A DNA stretch of 64,000 bases from Subtercola endophyticus (GCF_021044565.1 NZ_CP087997.1:2294001-2358000), one strand, 5' to 3'; numbered from the stretch's first letter, positions 43,538 through 53,025 are shown. The notes: a model not told the origin generated them from the letters alone. Translations and numbers: made by a program.

Positions 43538-46500
43538 CGATCACCACCGACGCCCCTCAGGCGACTGAGCCCACACCTCTGATTCATCCCGGACAATGGC
43601 GCCTCGCCCGCGTCGAACTATTCAACTGGGGCACCTTCGACGGCCACTACCGAATTGACGTGGCACGGCAGGGACATCTCTTCACGGGCGCTTCCGGCTC
43701 TGGCAAATCCTCTCTGCTTGATGCCATCGCGGTAGTGATCACGCCGGGTCGATTGCTCCGCTTCAACGCCGCGGCCCAGGATTCGGCATCTCGCAACGAC
43801 GACCGAACGACGGTGAGTTACGTTCGAGGCGCTTGGAGCAAGGAATCCGACACCGAGCACGAGCGTGCGGTCAGCTCATTCCTGCGCAACGGCGCACGGT
43901 GGAGTGGAGTGCTGTTGCGATTCGACGACGGGCGCGGCGAGATTGTCACCCTCGTGCGGTTGTTCAGCATCCGGGCCGGCAGCGCCGACAAAGCAGACCT
44001 CAAAGACCTCGCTTTCGTCGGTCGTCACGATGTCGACCTGCCTGATTTTGCTCCATTCGTTTCGGGCGGACTCGAGGCCAAACGGGTCAAGTCGCGCTGG
44101 CCGGAAGCCGTAGTGACTACCAACGGTTCGCACAAGGCGTACTTCGTGCGACTCACGAAACTCCTCGGTATCAGCGGCGAGAATGCGCTCTACCTCTTGC
44201 ACAAGACCCAATCCGCCAAGAATCTCGGCAGTCTCGATCAACTCTTTCGCGGGTTCATGCTCGACACACCGCAGACGTTCGACCGCGAACGCAGCGCTCG
44301 CGAGCAGTTCACCGACCTCAATCAGGCTCATCGGTTGGTGGTGGATGCCCGCAAGCAAGCTGCTGAACTGGCTGAGCTCGAACCGATCATCGACGCCTAC
44401 GAGTCAGGTGTCGAGGGTGAAGCTCGAGCAGAGCATCTGAGCCAGTTGGTGCAGCCGTTCCAAGACCGTTTCACACTCAAGTTCGTGAATGATGACTACT
44501 CCGACACGGTTGCCCGCTCCGCTCGGGCAGAGGCCGACGCGGCAGCCACTGCCTCGGCGGCACGGGAAGCCTTTGACCAGTGGCAGGTCGCCCAGCGCGC
44601 GGCGAGCGAACTCGGCGGCGCAGACGCCGACCGGGCCCAGGAGCGCGTCACCGAGGCGCGCGAAGCTGCCGCCCGAACCGAGTCTGCGTACAACAGACTT
44701 GTCGCCGAGTTGCAGAGCGTGCAGCTGAACCCACCCACCTCGGCGAGCGAGTTCGCTGAGCTTCGCGAAACGACCAGACGTCAGAACTCCGAAGCGGCCC
44801 CAGCTGCCGCCCTCCATAAGCACGACGATCAGAAATCGTATTTCGAAGCGAAACGTGATCTCGACCGCATCACTGGCGAGCTGAACGAACTTCAGACACG
44901 TAGGAGCAACCTCCCAGCGGGCCTGCTTGTCGTGCGAAGGCAACTCACGAAAGACCTCGGTCTGACAGAAACAGCCCTTCCATTCGTGGGCGAGCTGATC
45001 GATGTGCGACCGGAGTATGCAGTATGGGCCGGCGCGATCGAACGGGTGCTGCGTCCATTTGCCACGACGCTCGTCATTCGTGATGACCTCCTGCGCGACG
45101 TGAGGCGCTGGGTCGAAAGTCGCAACATCGGCACACGCCTGACTTTCGAGTCAGTACCCACTCTCGCCGAGACCCCTCGTCGGCCCCGTTCAGCACGATC
45201 GCTGCTGCACCGCATTCGCGTGTCGGATTCGCCGTTTCACGACTGGCTCACCACGCGGCTGTGGCACGAGTTCGACTTTGACTGCGTCGATAGTCCTGAT
45301 CGACTAGACGAAGTCGAACGCGGAGTCACTGTCGCCGGCCAGGTCAAGAAATCGGCTAGACGATACGAAAAAAACGACCGCGACAGCATTGACGATCGAA
45401 CGAAGTGGATTCTCGGTGGCAACAATGACGCCAAAGTGGATGCTCTGCTCGAGCGCCGCCGTTCCGTCGAGTCACAGCTGTTCATCTTCGACGCCAGGCT
45501 CAAAGAAGCTCAAGCCACACGAGATCAACTGACCAAGCGTCGCACGGTGCTCGAGAGCGTTTCGAACCGTGAATGGGACGAGGTCGACCGTCGTGCCGCA
45601 GCCGTTCTGCTGAAGAGTCGCACAGACGCGCTGGCAGCTTTGACCGTGACCAATCCCGCCCTCGAAGATGCCGTAGCTCGCGAAGCTGCGACGCATGCCG
45701 AATGGGACGCAGCGCAGGTTGCCGAACGAGCGGCCGCGATAGAAGTGGGCCGCCTCTCGAACCTGCTGTTGGAGCTGAAAACGGAACGAACACGCCTCTC
45801 CGACAGACTCGTGGGAACCGAGCTTAGCGAGACGGACTCGGCCGCCTTGGAGGCGCGCTTCCGGTCGTTCCAGCGCAAGTTCGACCGGGTATCGATCGCC
45901 GAGGTCGGCACGAAGGTATCCACCTCGCTCGTGCGAGAAGTCAAGGCGTGCGCCGATTCGGCGGCAGCAGCGCGCTCAAGGTTTGAATCGCTCGTGCACG
46001 ACTTTCGAAACAATTGGCAAGCAGCATCCGGAGACCTCACCAGCTCGATCGGCGATCGAGCGGGCTACCGCGCCCTACGAGAACAAATCGAGACGCGCGG
46101 ATTACCGAGCCATGAGCAGAACTTCTTGCGCCTGTTACGGGAGCGCTCGCGCGACTCGATCGCCTACTTGCTCTCTGATATCCGCGACGCACCGAAGCTG
46201 GTGAAAGAGCGCATCGACCCGGTGAACGACTCGCTGCGACGCTCGCTCTTCGACCGGGATCGGTACCTGCGAATCCGGGTGCGTGAGCAACGAACCCCCG
46301 AAGTCGTGAACTTCATCTCTGACCTCAAGAAGATCGTCGAAGGCAACTGGTCTGATGGCGATCTCGCCGGCGCCGAAGAGCGGTTCGCCGTTCTCGAAGG
46401 TCTTATGGCGCGTCTCGGGTCAAGCGACTACGCGGATGCACGGTGGAAGCAAGCCTGCCTCGATACCCGCGAACACGTCACCTTTCAAGCCGAAGAGATC

Positions 46501-46869
46501 GATGCCGCCGAACGAGTCACGAACGTGCATGACTCCAGCGCCGGTCTCTCGGGTGGCCAGCGTCAGAAGCTCGTGATCTTTTGCCTCGCTGCGGCGCTGC
46601 GGTACCAACTCGCGCCCGATGAGGTGAGCATCCCCCGATTCGGCACCGTCATTCTTGACGAAGCATTTGACAAGGCAGACTCGACTTACACTCGCATGGC
46701 CATGGACGTTTTCGTCGAGTTCGGGTTCCACATGATTCTCGCTACCCCGCAGAAGCTGCTGACGACCATCGAGCCGTACGTCGGTGCAGTCACCTCGATC
46801 TCGAACGAGACCAGGCGCAAGTCGACTATCGCCAACGTCGTGTTCGGCACAGGCGAGCCACAGGCATGA
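43534..46869 (+). CDS. jetC: Wadjet type I protein JetC (SMC-like ATPase, MukB-like)
   Basis: 1111 residues. N-terminal ABC head with Walker A TGASGSGKSS (51-60), a long coiled coil with central hinge (about 300-900), and C-terminal head with signature LSGGQRQKL (1006 on) and Walker B TVILDEAFDKAD (Asp1042, Glu1043). JetC is the motor that extrudes plasmid DNA loops so that circular invading DNA of limited size is recognised. GTG start overlaps the jetB stop. All ATPase residues are intact, so it should be active. Confidence 0.95.
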   Translation: MTITTDAPQATEPTPLIHPGQWRLARVELFNWGTFDGHYRIDVARQGHLFTGASGSGKSSLLDAIAVVITPGRLLRFNAAAQDSASRNDDRTTVSYVRGAWSKESDTEHERAVSSFLRNGARWSGVLLRFDDGRGEIVTLVRLFSIRAGSADKADLKDLAFVGRHDVDLPDFAPFVSGGLEAKRVKSRWPEAVVTTNGSHKAYFVRLTKLLGISGENALYLLHKTQSAKNLGSLDQLFRGFMLDTPQTFDRERSAREQFTDLNQAHRLVVDARKQAAELAELEPIIDAYESGVEGEARAEHLSQLVQPFQDRFTLKFVNDDYSDTVARSARAEADAAATASAAREAFDQWQVAQRAASELGGADADRAQERVTEAREAAARTESAYNRLVAELQSVQLNPPTSASEFAELRETTRRQNSEAAPAAALHKHDDQKSYFEAKRDLDRITGELNELQTRRSNLPAGLLVVRRQLTKDLGLTETALPFVGELIDVRPEYAVWAGAIERVLRPFATTLVIRDDLLRDVRRWVESRNIGTRLTFESVPTLAETPRRPRSARSLLHRIRVSDSPFHDWLTTRLWHEFDFDCVDSPDRLDEVERGVTVAGQVKKSARRYEKNDRDSIDDRTKWILGGNNDAKVDALLERRRSVESQLFIFDARLKEAQATRDQLTKRRTVLESVSNREWDEVDRRAAAVLLKSRTDALAALTVTNPALEDAVAREAATHAEWDAAQVAERAAAIEVGRLSNLLLELKTERTRLSDRLVGTELSETDSAALEARFRSFQRKFDRVSIAEVGTKVSTSLVREVKACADSAAAARSRFESLVHDFRNNWQAASGDLTSSIGDRAGYRALREQIETRGLPSHEQNFLRLLRERSRDSIAYLLSDIRDAPKLVKERIDPVNDSLRRSLFDRDRYLRIRVREQRTPEVVNFISDLKKIVEGNWSDGDLAGAEERFAVLEGLMARLGSSDYADARWKQACLDTREHVTFQAEEIDAAERVTNVHDSSAGLSGGQRQKLVIFCLAAALRYQLAPDEVSIPRFGTVILDEAFDKADSTYTRMAMDVFVEFGFHMILATPQKLLTTIEPYVGAVTSISNETRRKSTIANVVFGTGEPQA

Positions 46870-47969
46870 TCACGCTTCGCGAGGCCCGGGAGAAAGTGCG
46901 TAAGCGGGTCGCACGCGACCTGTCAGAGTGGGCAACGACGAGTGGTGCCGACGCCGAGGTGTCATTGCCGTTACATCCGCCGACGGAACGTGCTGCTCTC
47001 GCAGACATCGACCGGGCAGTTGCCTGGCGCGCCGCGTGGCTCGGAGTCGAGGGCGTCGACTGGATCCAGCGGCGCTGGGCGAGCATCGGCACGCAAGAGG
47101 TTCCGGAGCGGCTCACCCTTAGAGGAGCCGACGCGATCGCAGAGTTCACCGGTATGACTCGAGAGTGGAAGGTTCTGCGGCAGCGTGCGGTGCGTCTTCA
47201 GGCTGAGCTCCCTGCTGGGGCTCCTCTCAATGCGGCGATTCGTACGTTCGGCGCGCAACTTTTGGCTCTCCCCGACGACGACTTCGACAGACTCGTCGGG
47301 GTGCTCCAGTGGCTTGCCGAGCATCCGAGTGCCGGATGGCGCCCCAGACAACTACCGATTCGCGGCGTGGATTCGAAGTGGGTCGGCAGCCATCGCGGCA
47401 TGATCACCGGTCTGCACGCAGCCGTCACGGGCCGAAGCAGTCTCGACCTGCTCGAGCCGCCGCCGCTCATCCGTGTTCGATTCCTCGACCCCCATCTTCG
47501 ACCGGGTGGTCTCGACTATGCCGCAATTTCCCTTTCAGAGCTTGTCGATCTTTCGATTTGTCCATCACAGGTGCTCGTTCTAGAGAATCTCGAGACCCTG
47601 CTGTCCCTTCCGGAGATGACCGACACAGTCGCGCTGCACGGCGCCGGGTTCGGCGCCCACGAACGCGTCGGCGTCGTACCCTGGGTGCGTTCGAGCTCCG
47701 TTCGTTACTGGGGCGACCTCGACAGCCACGGCTTCGCCATTCTGAACGAGCTTCGTCACGCGCTGCCCGAAGCCACGAGCATCCTCATGGATGAGAGAAC
47801 TTTGCTCGACCATCGAGACCTCTGGGTGCCAGAGCCGAAACCTGCGCTGGGCTCCTATCCCCTGCTCACCGAGCCAGAGCAGCAGACCTTGGCGACCCTG
47901 CGCTCGACGGGCTCGCCTCGACTGGAGCAGGAGCGCATCGACTGGGCTTACGCGCTCGCTCGACTCTGA
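46866..47969 (+). CDS. jetD: Wadjet type I protein JetD (TOPRIM-type nuclease)
   Basis: 367 residues: N-terminal DUF3322 (MITLREAREKVRKRVARDL to about 190) and C-terminal DUF2220/TOPRIM domain. The metal-binding acids are visible: Glu240 in VLVLENLETLL and Asp284/Asp286 in YWGDLDSHGFAIL, followed by MDERTLLDHRDLWVPEPKP. JetD cleaves plasmid DNA once the JetABC motor has stalled. The ATG overlaps the jetC stop (ATGA). Completes an intact anti-plasmid system. Confidence 0.94.
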   Translation: MITLREAREKVRKRVARDLSEWATTSGADAEVSLPLHPPTERAALADIDRAVAWRAAWLGVEGVDWIQRRWASIGTQEVPERLTLRGADAIAEFTGMTREWKVLRQRAVRLQAELPAGAPLNAAIRTFGAQLLALPDDDFDRLVGVLQWLAEHPSAGWRPRQLPIRGVDSKWVGSHRGMITGLHAAVTGRSSLDLLEPPPLIRVRFLDPHLRPGGLDYAAISLSELVDLSICPSQVLVLENLETLLSLPEMTDTVALHGAGFGAHERVGVVPWVRSSSVRYWGDLDSHGFAILNELRHALPEATSILMDERTLLDHRDLWVPEPKPALGSYPLLTEPEQQTLATLRSTGSPRLEQERIDWAYALARL

Positions 47970-48131
47970 GAATGACCCTGAGCTCGGTCGTCGGTACCAG
48001 ACGCTAAGCACTCACGGTCAAGCTGACGCGCCTGAGCGAGCGGTCGCAAGGCATGCCAGCTTATTACTTAGATCGCTCGAGCGCTCACGGCCTGCCCGAT
48101 ACGCTCACCAGCTTCCGACATTCCAGAGGCA

Positions 48132-48722
48132 TCACGCGACTCCCCCGCGCCGGCGGCGACAGCTTGCTACTCGCGACGAATCCACGAACAGTCTGAGGTG
48201 TGCCGCCGGTATGTTTCCGAAGCCAGCGTCTGTCGTCACCAAACCATCCGCCTTGACGTAGAGTGCGGTCGCCGCATGGACAGCATCCATTGATGAGAGC
48301 CCATGTTTTGTCATCAGGGCCAGGTAGTCACCAGAGACTTCGCCGACTTCGATTCTCGCGTGGTTGAGAGTCGAAAGCGTCAACTCCCACGATTCCATGA
48401 GCTCCTGAGTCAGTCGCCCTGCGCGCCCAGTAATGCGACCATCGTTCCGCGCACCACGCCTGTTCCCGTGTCGCTCTCGAATCGCTATGCGGAAGGCGAC
48501 CTCGGCCAACTCGATGTCAGTAATCGAGTTGAAGAAGACGTTCACATCCGCTGCGACTAGAGCCTCGAGATAGGTTTTGCATATAGCGTGAAGCGGTTCG
48601 GAGTCGACAAACGCGCGGACCAAGAACGACGTGTCTAGCACCACGTCACGAGGTAACGGCGAGGTTGGTTCGTCGAAAGGGTAGACGTTTCGAACAAGCG
48701 CAGGGCGGCCGACGGCCGACAC
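48132..48722 (-). CDS. PIN-domain protein, probable toxin
   Basis: 196 residues. PIN acids: VVLDTSFLVRAFVDS (Asp about 30), ITDIELAEVAF (Glu), SSMDAVHAATAL (Asp) and VTTDAGF (Asp). Longer than VapC (about 130) because of an insertion (RERHGNRRGARNDGRITGRAGRL) between the second and third motifs. The GTG start directly abuts the stop of a small upstream gene, its possible antitoxin. Ends 160 bp from the Wadjet operon, convergent to it. Confidence 0.82.
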   Translation of the reverse strand: MSAVGRPALVRNVYPFDEPTSPLPRDVVLDTSFLVRAFVDSEPLHAICKTYLEALVAADVNVFFNSITDIELAEVAFRIAIRERHGNRRGARNDGRITGRAGRLTQELMESWELTLSTLNHARIEVGEVSGDYLALMTKHGLSSMDAVHAATALYVKADGLVTTDAGFGNIPAAHLRLFVDSSRVASCRRRRGGVA

Positions 48723-48884
48723 TTACTTGGTCTGCGACCGAACTGCGCTTTTCACAGATATTGATGTCGCCGGCGATTTCACGATGCTCGTTGCCCTCCG
48801 GATTGTGGCAGCTCGGTCAGCCTTCGCAACAGTGGGGGCAACGAGCCGGTGCAGCTTTGCACTCTCACTCATCTGCTTCGCCAT
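48723..48884 (-). CDS. Small basic protein, possible antitoxin of the PIN protein
   Basis: 53 residues from ATG 48884 (an ATG at 48920 would give 65). It has a KLHRLVAPTVAKADRAATIRRA amphipathic segment and a Ser/Thr/Lys-rich tail. No acidic toxin-binding tail as in most antitoxins. It lies directly upstream of the PIN gene (TAA immediately followed by GTG), the usual antitoxin-toxin order. No recognised family. Confidence 0.45.
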   Translation of the reverse strand: MAKQMSESAKLHRLVAPTVAKADRAATIRRATSIVKSPATSISVKSAVRSQTK

Positions 48885-49039
48885 CTCACCACGATAGACG
48901 ATTGACCCCATCAGTACCATTTTTCTGCGCCCATCGATCGAAGTTGTTTTGTCTCCTCAACTATAGCGAGGTTTCGTCACTTGCGACGAGAGCGAAACTC
49001 ATTCCAAGCCCGAGACACAGTTTCACTCCTCGGACGCTG

Positions 49040-49117
49040 GAAAGCCGTGTGTATCGACCCGACCTCCTCGAGTGATCTTGGCGACGCGATCTAGTGCGTG
49101 CTGTTCCACCCAGGCTG
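49040..49117 (-). pseudogene. Internal remnant of a GIY-YIG/DUF2075 gene
   Basis: On the minus strand the segment reads WNSTH-stop-IASPRSLEEVGSIHT, matching WNSTQTDWIASPGSLEEVGSIHT in the intact gene (57000-57075). The DNA stretch ATCGACCCGACCTCCTCGAG is identical. A 6-bp deletion and an in-frame TAG are present. Flanking sequence has no further similarity. Confidence 0.75.
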
Positions 49118-49146
49118 CGCGCCTACCCTACGTAATCGTGCGCGAG

Positions 49147-50118
49147 CTACCAGGCGTACTGCTCGGGGGCCGGCTTCTTGCCGGGAAAGATCTCGTCGAG
49201 TCTGGCGAGGGCCGCAGCATCCAGTTTCAGGTCGACCGCACGCAGCGCAGAGTCGAGTTGCCCCTGGGTTCGTGGCCCGACGATCGGCGCGGTAACCGCA
49301 GGCTGGTGAAGCAGCCACGCGAGCGCAATGTCTCCCGGTTCGTGACCGAGCTCATCGGCGAACGCCTCGTACGCCTCGATCTGTGGGCGATGACTCGCCA
49401 GACTCTCTGCAGAACGTGACTCGAGGCGGCGCTTGCCCTCGCTATTCTTCTTGAGTACACCTCCGAGCAGGCCACCCTGCAACGGAGACCACGGGATGAT
49501 GCCCAGACCGTTCGCCTGTGCGGCCGGAATCACCTCGAGCTCGAGGTCGCGCGTCAGCAGGTTGTACAGCGACTGTTCGCTGACCAGCCCTACCGAGTTG
49601 CGCTTGCGCGCCGCTTCCTGAGCCGTTGCGATGTGCCAGCCGGCGAAGTTGCTGCTGCCCGCATAAAGAATCTTGCCCTGCTGAATCGCGACGTCGATTG
49701 CCTGCCAGATCTCATCCCATGGGGTGTCTCGATCGACGTGGTGAAACTGGTACAGGTCGACGTAATCGGTCTGCAGGCGCTTGAGGCTCGCATCCAGAGC
49801 CCTGCGGATGTTCAACGCTGACAGCTTGCCGTCGTTCGGGTAGTCGGTCATGTTGCCGTAGACCTTCGTCGCGAGCACCGTCTTCTCGCGGCGACCGTCG
49901 CCCTTCGCGAAGAAGCGGCCGACGATCTCCTCCGTGGCGCCGCGGCCCTTGTCTTGGCCATAGACGTTTGCGGTGTCGAAGAAGTTGATGCCGTTCTCGT
50001 GCGCCGAATCCATGATCGAGTGAGAATCGGGCTCGCTTGTCTGCGGTCCGAAGTTCATGGTGCCGAGGCACAGACGTGAAACGCTGAGGCCAGTGCGGCC
50101 GAGGTGGGTGTATTCCAT
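49147..50118 (-). CDS. Aldo/keto reductase
   Basis: 323 residues. AKR motifs: Asp and Tyr of the tetrad in FFDTANVYG, Lys in VLATKVYG, His in LYQFHHVD, cofactor segment GSSNFAGWHIATA, and IPWSPLQGGLLGG. YajO/AKR11-like, NADPH-dependent reduction of carbonyls. The ATG at 50118 is fixed by the conserved MEYTHLGRTGLSVSRLCLGTMNFG opening. Housekeeping-type gene within the island. Confidence 0.92.
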   Translation of the reverse strand: MEYTHLGRTGLSVSRLCLGTMNFGPQTSEPDSHSIMDSAHENGINFFDTANVYGQDKGRGATEEIVGRFFAKGDGRREKTVLATKVYGNMTDYPNDGKLSALNIRRALDASLKRLQTDYVDLYQFHHVDRDTPWDEIWQAIDVAIQQGKILYAGSSNFAGWHIATAQEAARKRNSVGLVSEQSLYNLLTRDLELEVIPAAQANGLGIIPWSPLQGGLLGGVLKKNSEGKRRLESRSAESLASHRPQIEAYEAFADELGHEPGDIALAWLLHQPAVTAPIVGPRTQGQLDSALRAVDLKLDAAALARLDEIFPGKKPAPEQYAW

Positions 50119-50231
50119 ACGTTCAGACTGCGCTCGGGTCGGCCCGGTTGTCCAATCACATCGGGGGGCTGCTACAAGCACGACCCGGGCCGAGCGCGTC
50201 CCGCGAGTCGCGCGACACGGGCATCGCTCCG

Positions 50232-51482
50232 TCAGAAGTGAGTGGAGCCGTAGACCGACGCGACCGGCGCCAGCAGAGCGCGAACGCGAACGGCAGCGTT
50301 CGGAGTGTGTTCCACGAGCTGCCCTGCCGCGGCAAGCGTCACCGCGTCGACACCGCCCAGGTAGAGCGAGCCGAGCGTCGGCGCCTCGACAGAGACGTCG
50401 GGTGCGGCCGAATCGTCGCGAGTCACCGTCGCCTGACCATCCGCCACGGCGAGCCGGTACGTGCCATTGGCGTAACCCAGAGCATCCGTGACCCGCAGAA
50501 CCATCGACCCTGAACCTATGTAGGCCCGCGCCTCGAATGCCGCCACGACATCGAGTACGCGAATCCACAGCCAATCCTCGAGACCCGTCAGCGCGAGCGA
50601 ACGCCAGTCGGCAATCGCCCAGCGCAGCGGATCGTCGGCCGGCGCGGCCTCCCACTCGATGCGTTCGACCAGGTCGACGGATGCGAGAAACTCCCACAGG
50701 CCCAGATACGCGTTGTCGTCTGCCGCCACCAGATCGATCACCTCGAGTGTGTTCGGCGCTGTGCCCCACCCCTTGAACAGGTACGACACATACCCGTCGA
50801 CCTGCCCGGCCTCGTCGTAGTGCGCGGCCGCATAGACGCCCGGGTTCGCGTCGTCTTTCTCGGTTGCCGCGCCCGCGACACGTTTCCAGGTCGCTGCGTG
50901 CCGATCGACCGATCCGGGATGCGCCGCGTGGAACGCCGCGAACACCTGCGGGCCCAGGGTGGCGAGGTCGGCGGCCTCGATCAACTCGCACCGCCCGCGG
51001 GGTTCGCCGAGCATCCGGAACCGCGTGTCAGTCGTGAGCGTGACGTGGCTGACCCAGGTCGCAACGCCGAAGCCGAACCGCCGGTAAATCGTGGCCTCCG
51101 AGACCGTGAGGGCAGCAATTGCCATGCCCGCGGCGGCAGCCTCGCGCAAATGGTCGGTCATCATGCGGCGCAGAATGCCGTTGCGGCGGTGAGTAGGCCG
51201 CACGGTGACGTTAGAGACGAGGCTGACCGGCAGAAGCGTCTTCGGCCCGACGTTCAGGGTGCTCTCGAAGGCGGCGAACGTCGCCACCAACTCGTCGCCG
51301 CGGTAAGCGCCGGTGAGCTGGCGTCGATCTGTGACGAGATGGCCGGCCGTGCGCTCGAGCTGCTCGTCGGTGGCTCGGGCGTCGTGAAAACCGCGGCGCT
51401 CGGCCTGGATCCAGGTATTCGTCGCCGGGTCGGCCACCGCAGCGGGGAAGGTTCGGAAGCTGTAATCGTCGGTGCTGCCCAT
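50232..51482 (-). CDS. Eis-like GNAT acetyltransferase
   Basis: 416 residues. N-terminal GNAT domain with acetyl-CoA loop VSNVTVRPTHRRNGILRRMM and YRRFGFGVAT, second GNAT-like domain and C-terminal SCP2-like domain (GSMVLRVTDALGYANGTYRLAV), the three-domain layout of the Eis family. Known members acetylate aminoglycosides or lysines. The acceptor is unknown here. Confidence 0.9.
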   Translation of the reverse strand: MGSTDDYSFRTFPAAVADPATNTWIQAERRGFHDARATDEQLERTAGHLVTDRRQLTGAYRGDELVATFAAFESTLNVGPKTLLPVSLVSNVTVRPTHRRNGILRRMMTDHLREAAAAGMAIAALTVSEATIYRRFGFGVATWVSHVTLTTDTRFRMLGEPRGRCELIEAADLATLGPQVFAAFHAAHPGSVDRHAATWKRVAGAATEKDDANPGVYAAAHYDEAGQVDGYVSYLFKGWGTAPNTLEVIDLVAADDNAYLGLWEFLASVDLVERIEWEAAPADDPLRWAIADWRSLALTGLEDWLWIRVLDVVAAFEARAYIGSGSMVLRVTDALGYANGTYRLAVADGQATVTRDDSAAPDVSVEAPTLGSLYLGGVDAVTLAAAGQLVEHTPNAAVRVRALLAPVASVYGSTHF

Positions 51483-51533
51483 AGCTCAGGGTACCCGCCG
51501 TCTCCAGCGAGCATCCGGATGGTCGGGGCTCGA

Positions 51534-52196
51534 CTATGCGCCGGCCGCAGTCGTTCGCAGCTCTCTTGCCCAGCCCGCAAAGCGTTCACGTATCGCGTCA
51601 AGTTGGTCCGCGCTGACGCCATACCTCTCGACACGGTCGGGGCGTATCCGGTTCGCTTGTTCGAGCTGGCCCGCGAACATGAGCAAGTCGAATCCCGAGT
51701 CCCTTTCGGCCGCCATCGAGATGAGTTCAGCGTTAGTGAACCTACCTGAAGCACGAATCGCATCGACGTCGAGATAGTCGCGAGCCTCCGCCCGAGAATA
51801 CAGAGCCCCGACTTTGTTGCCGACCGCATCTTCGAGGCTCAAAACGGGCCCAACCGCCAATGTGACGGGCTCTCGCTCGCGCCAGTCGACCGCCAGATCC
51901 ATGTCGACGGATCGGTGATCATTGGTGATGATGCGCAACTGAGCGAACCGAGGAGCTCGCCGCACTTGCTCAACGATCAGACCCGAACGCCCGAGGGTGT
52001 CAACGAGCCCATCGACGGCCTCGTCGAATGACTCGGGATCAGGGTCGTTTGTAAACAGATCGACGTCTTGGGTGGGCCGGTCGACGATACCGTGCTCGCG
52101 GATCGCACCAGAACCAGCCAAAGCGAAAGCATGATCCCGAAGAGCAGCTAGAGCAGCCTGAGTGAGATCCCACTGCAGCCCTAGGTCGTCGCTCAC
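51534..52196 (-). CDS. AbiEii/MNT-type nucleotidyltransferase, probable toxin
   Basis: 220 residues. Nucleotidyltransferase core: FALAGSGAIREHGIVDRPTQDVDLFT, with the GS motif and DxD (Asp-Val-Asp), third acid in RSVDMDLAVDW, then RAEARDYLDVDAI, the KKxRDxxD-like AbiEii signature. GTG at 52196 overlaps the stop of the upstream gene by GTGA. AbiEii-type toxins modify tRNA or other targets in TA and abortive infection. The upstream partner is not a classical AbiEi. Confidence 0.82.
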   Translation of the reverse strand: MSDDLGLQWDLTQAALAALRDHAFALAGSGAIREHGIVDRPTQDVDLFTNDPDPESFDEAVDGLVDTLGRSGLIVEQVRRAPRFAQLRIITNDHRSVDMDLAVDWREREPVTLAVGPVLSLEDAVGNKVGALYSRAEARDYLDVDAIRASGRFTNAELISMAAERDSGFDLLMFAGQLEQANRIRPDRVERYGVSADQLDAIRERFAGWARELRTTAAGA

Positions 52197-52531
52197 GCCG
52201 CTGCCAGCGCCGGGAATCGGTCCTCCCAGAGCATCCGTACCCGAACTGGCAGCAACAGTTCGGGCCAAATCGAAACCAGCAGGTCGGGGTTGAGAATCAT
52301 TGCCTGATCTTCAACCCGCCCCTCGCGAAGAGTCGCTTGGTAGGCCTCCACGACGTCCGACTCGTTGTCAAGATCGAAGTTGTGCGCGGGCCCCCAATAA
52401 ACGTTGAGCGGAAGCACCACTCGACCAGCCGACGGCCCGTGCAGCTCGGCGAGTTCGGTGGGTGCATCGTAGGGCTTTATGTCACGGTAGAACACGCGCT
52501 CACTCGCCGCCGTATGCGCCTTCTCGACCAT
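52193..52531 (-). CDS. Partner protein of the nucleotidyltransferase, candidate antitoxin
   Basis: 112 residues, no recognised family. It has VFYRDIKPYDAPTELAELHGPSAGRVVLPLNVYWGPAH and a C-terminal LVSIWPELLLPVRVRMLWEDRFPAL that repeats the helical pattern of transcriptional partners. Small, acidic-neutral, and translationally coupled to the nucleotidyltransferase. Its position and coupling suggest an antitoxin; a helix-turn-helix is not evident. Confidence 0.6.
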   Translation of the reverse strand: MVEKAHTAASERVFYRDIKPYDAPTELAELHGPSAGRVVLPLNVYWGPAHNFDLDNESDVVEAYQATLREGRVEDQAMILNPDLLVSIWPELLLPVRVRMLWEDRFPALAAA

Positions 52532-52544
52532 GGCGCAATTCTAC

Positions 52545-52999
52545 TCAACTGCTCACGAACTCTGAGACTTTCTCGCACGACAGCTCAGTCCTCTCATCAT
52601 GATGCGCCTCATAAGCCAGCAGCAGATCGAAGACCTTCTCGCTCGCCCCGACCTCGAACGCCGTCATCACCATGTCAGGATGCAACCCCGGCGTCTTTCT
52701 GAACACCTTGCTGATCGACTCCCGAAACGACTGCTGCGGCACCGCTAGCCCGAACGTGAGCCCCGCCAGAAGCTCCGGATACCCGCCTACGAGGAACTCC
52801 GCGAACAATGAATCTTCGCGTCAGAGTCGAGGTGCTCCCGCATCCGTGCTGCGGCGTTCAGCGATTCACCGACAAATACGTCACTGACGCTCTGATTCCG
52901 GATGCTCGGCCGCCCCCGAACCGCATTCGCATTGTCAAGCACATAAACCACGGGCCAGTTCTTATTGCGCAATCGAGCAAAGGCCGAGCATCCGTTTAG
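52545..52999 (-). pseudogene. Internally deleted GIY-YIG/DUF2075 pseudogene
   Basis: Two parts of the gene at 56711-58522 are joined. The 5' part keeps the GIY-YIG region (KNWPVVYVLDNANAVRG, SDVFVGESLNAAARMREHLDSDAK). The 3' part keeps the start of the helicase region (FAEFLVGGYPELLAGLTFGL, VFRKTPGLHPDMVMTAFEVG). About 470 bp including Walker A are deleted at an AAG/ATTC junction, with a frameshift; DEAH is changed to YEAH, and everything beyond is missing. Non-functional. Confidence 0.88.
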
Positions 53000-53025
53000 T
53001 CGTCGGGTTGAGGGAGGTGGTCACC

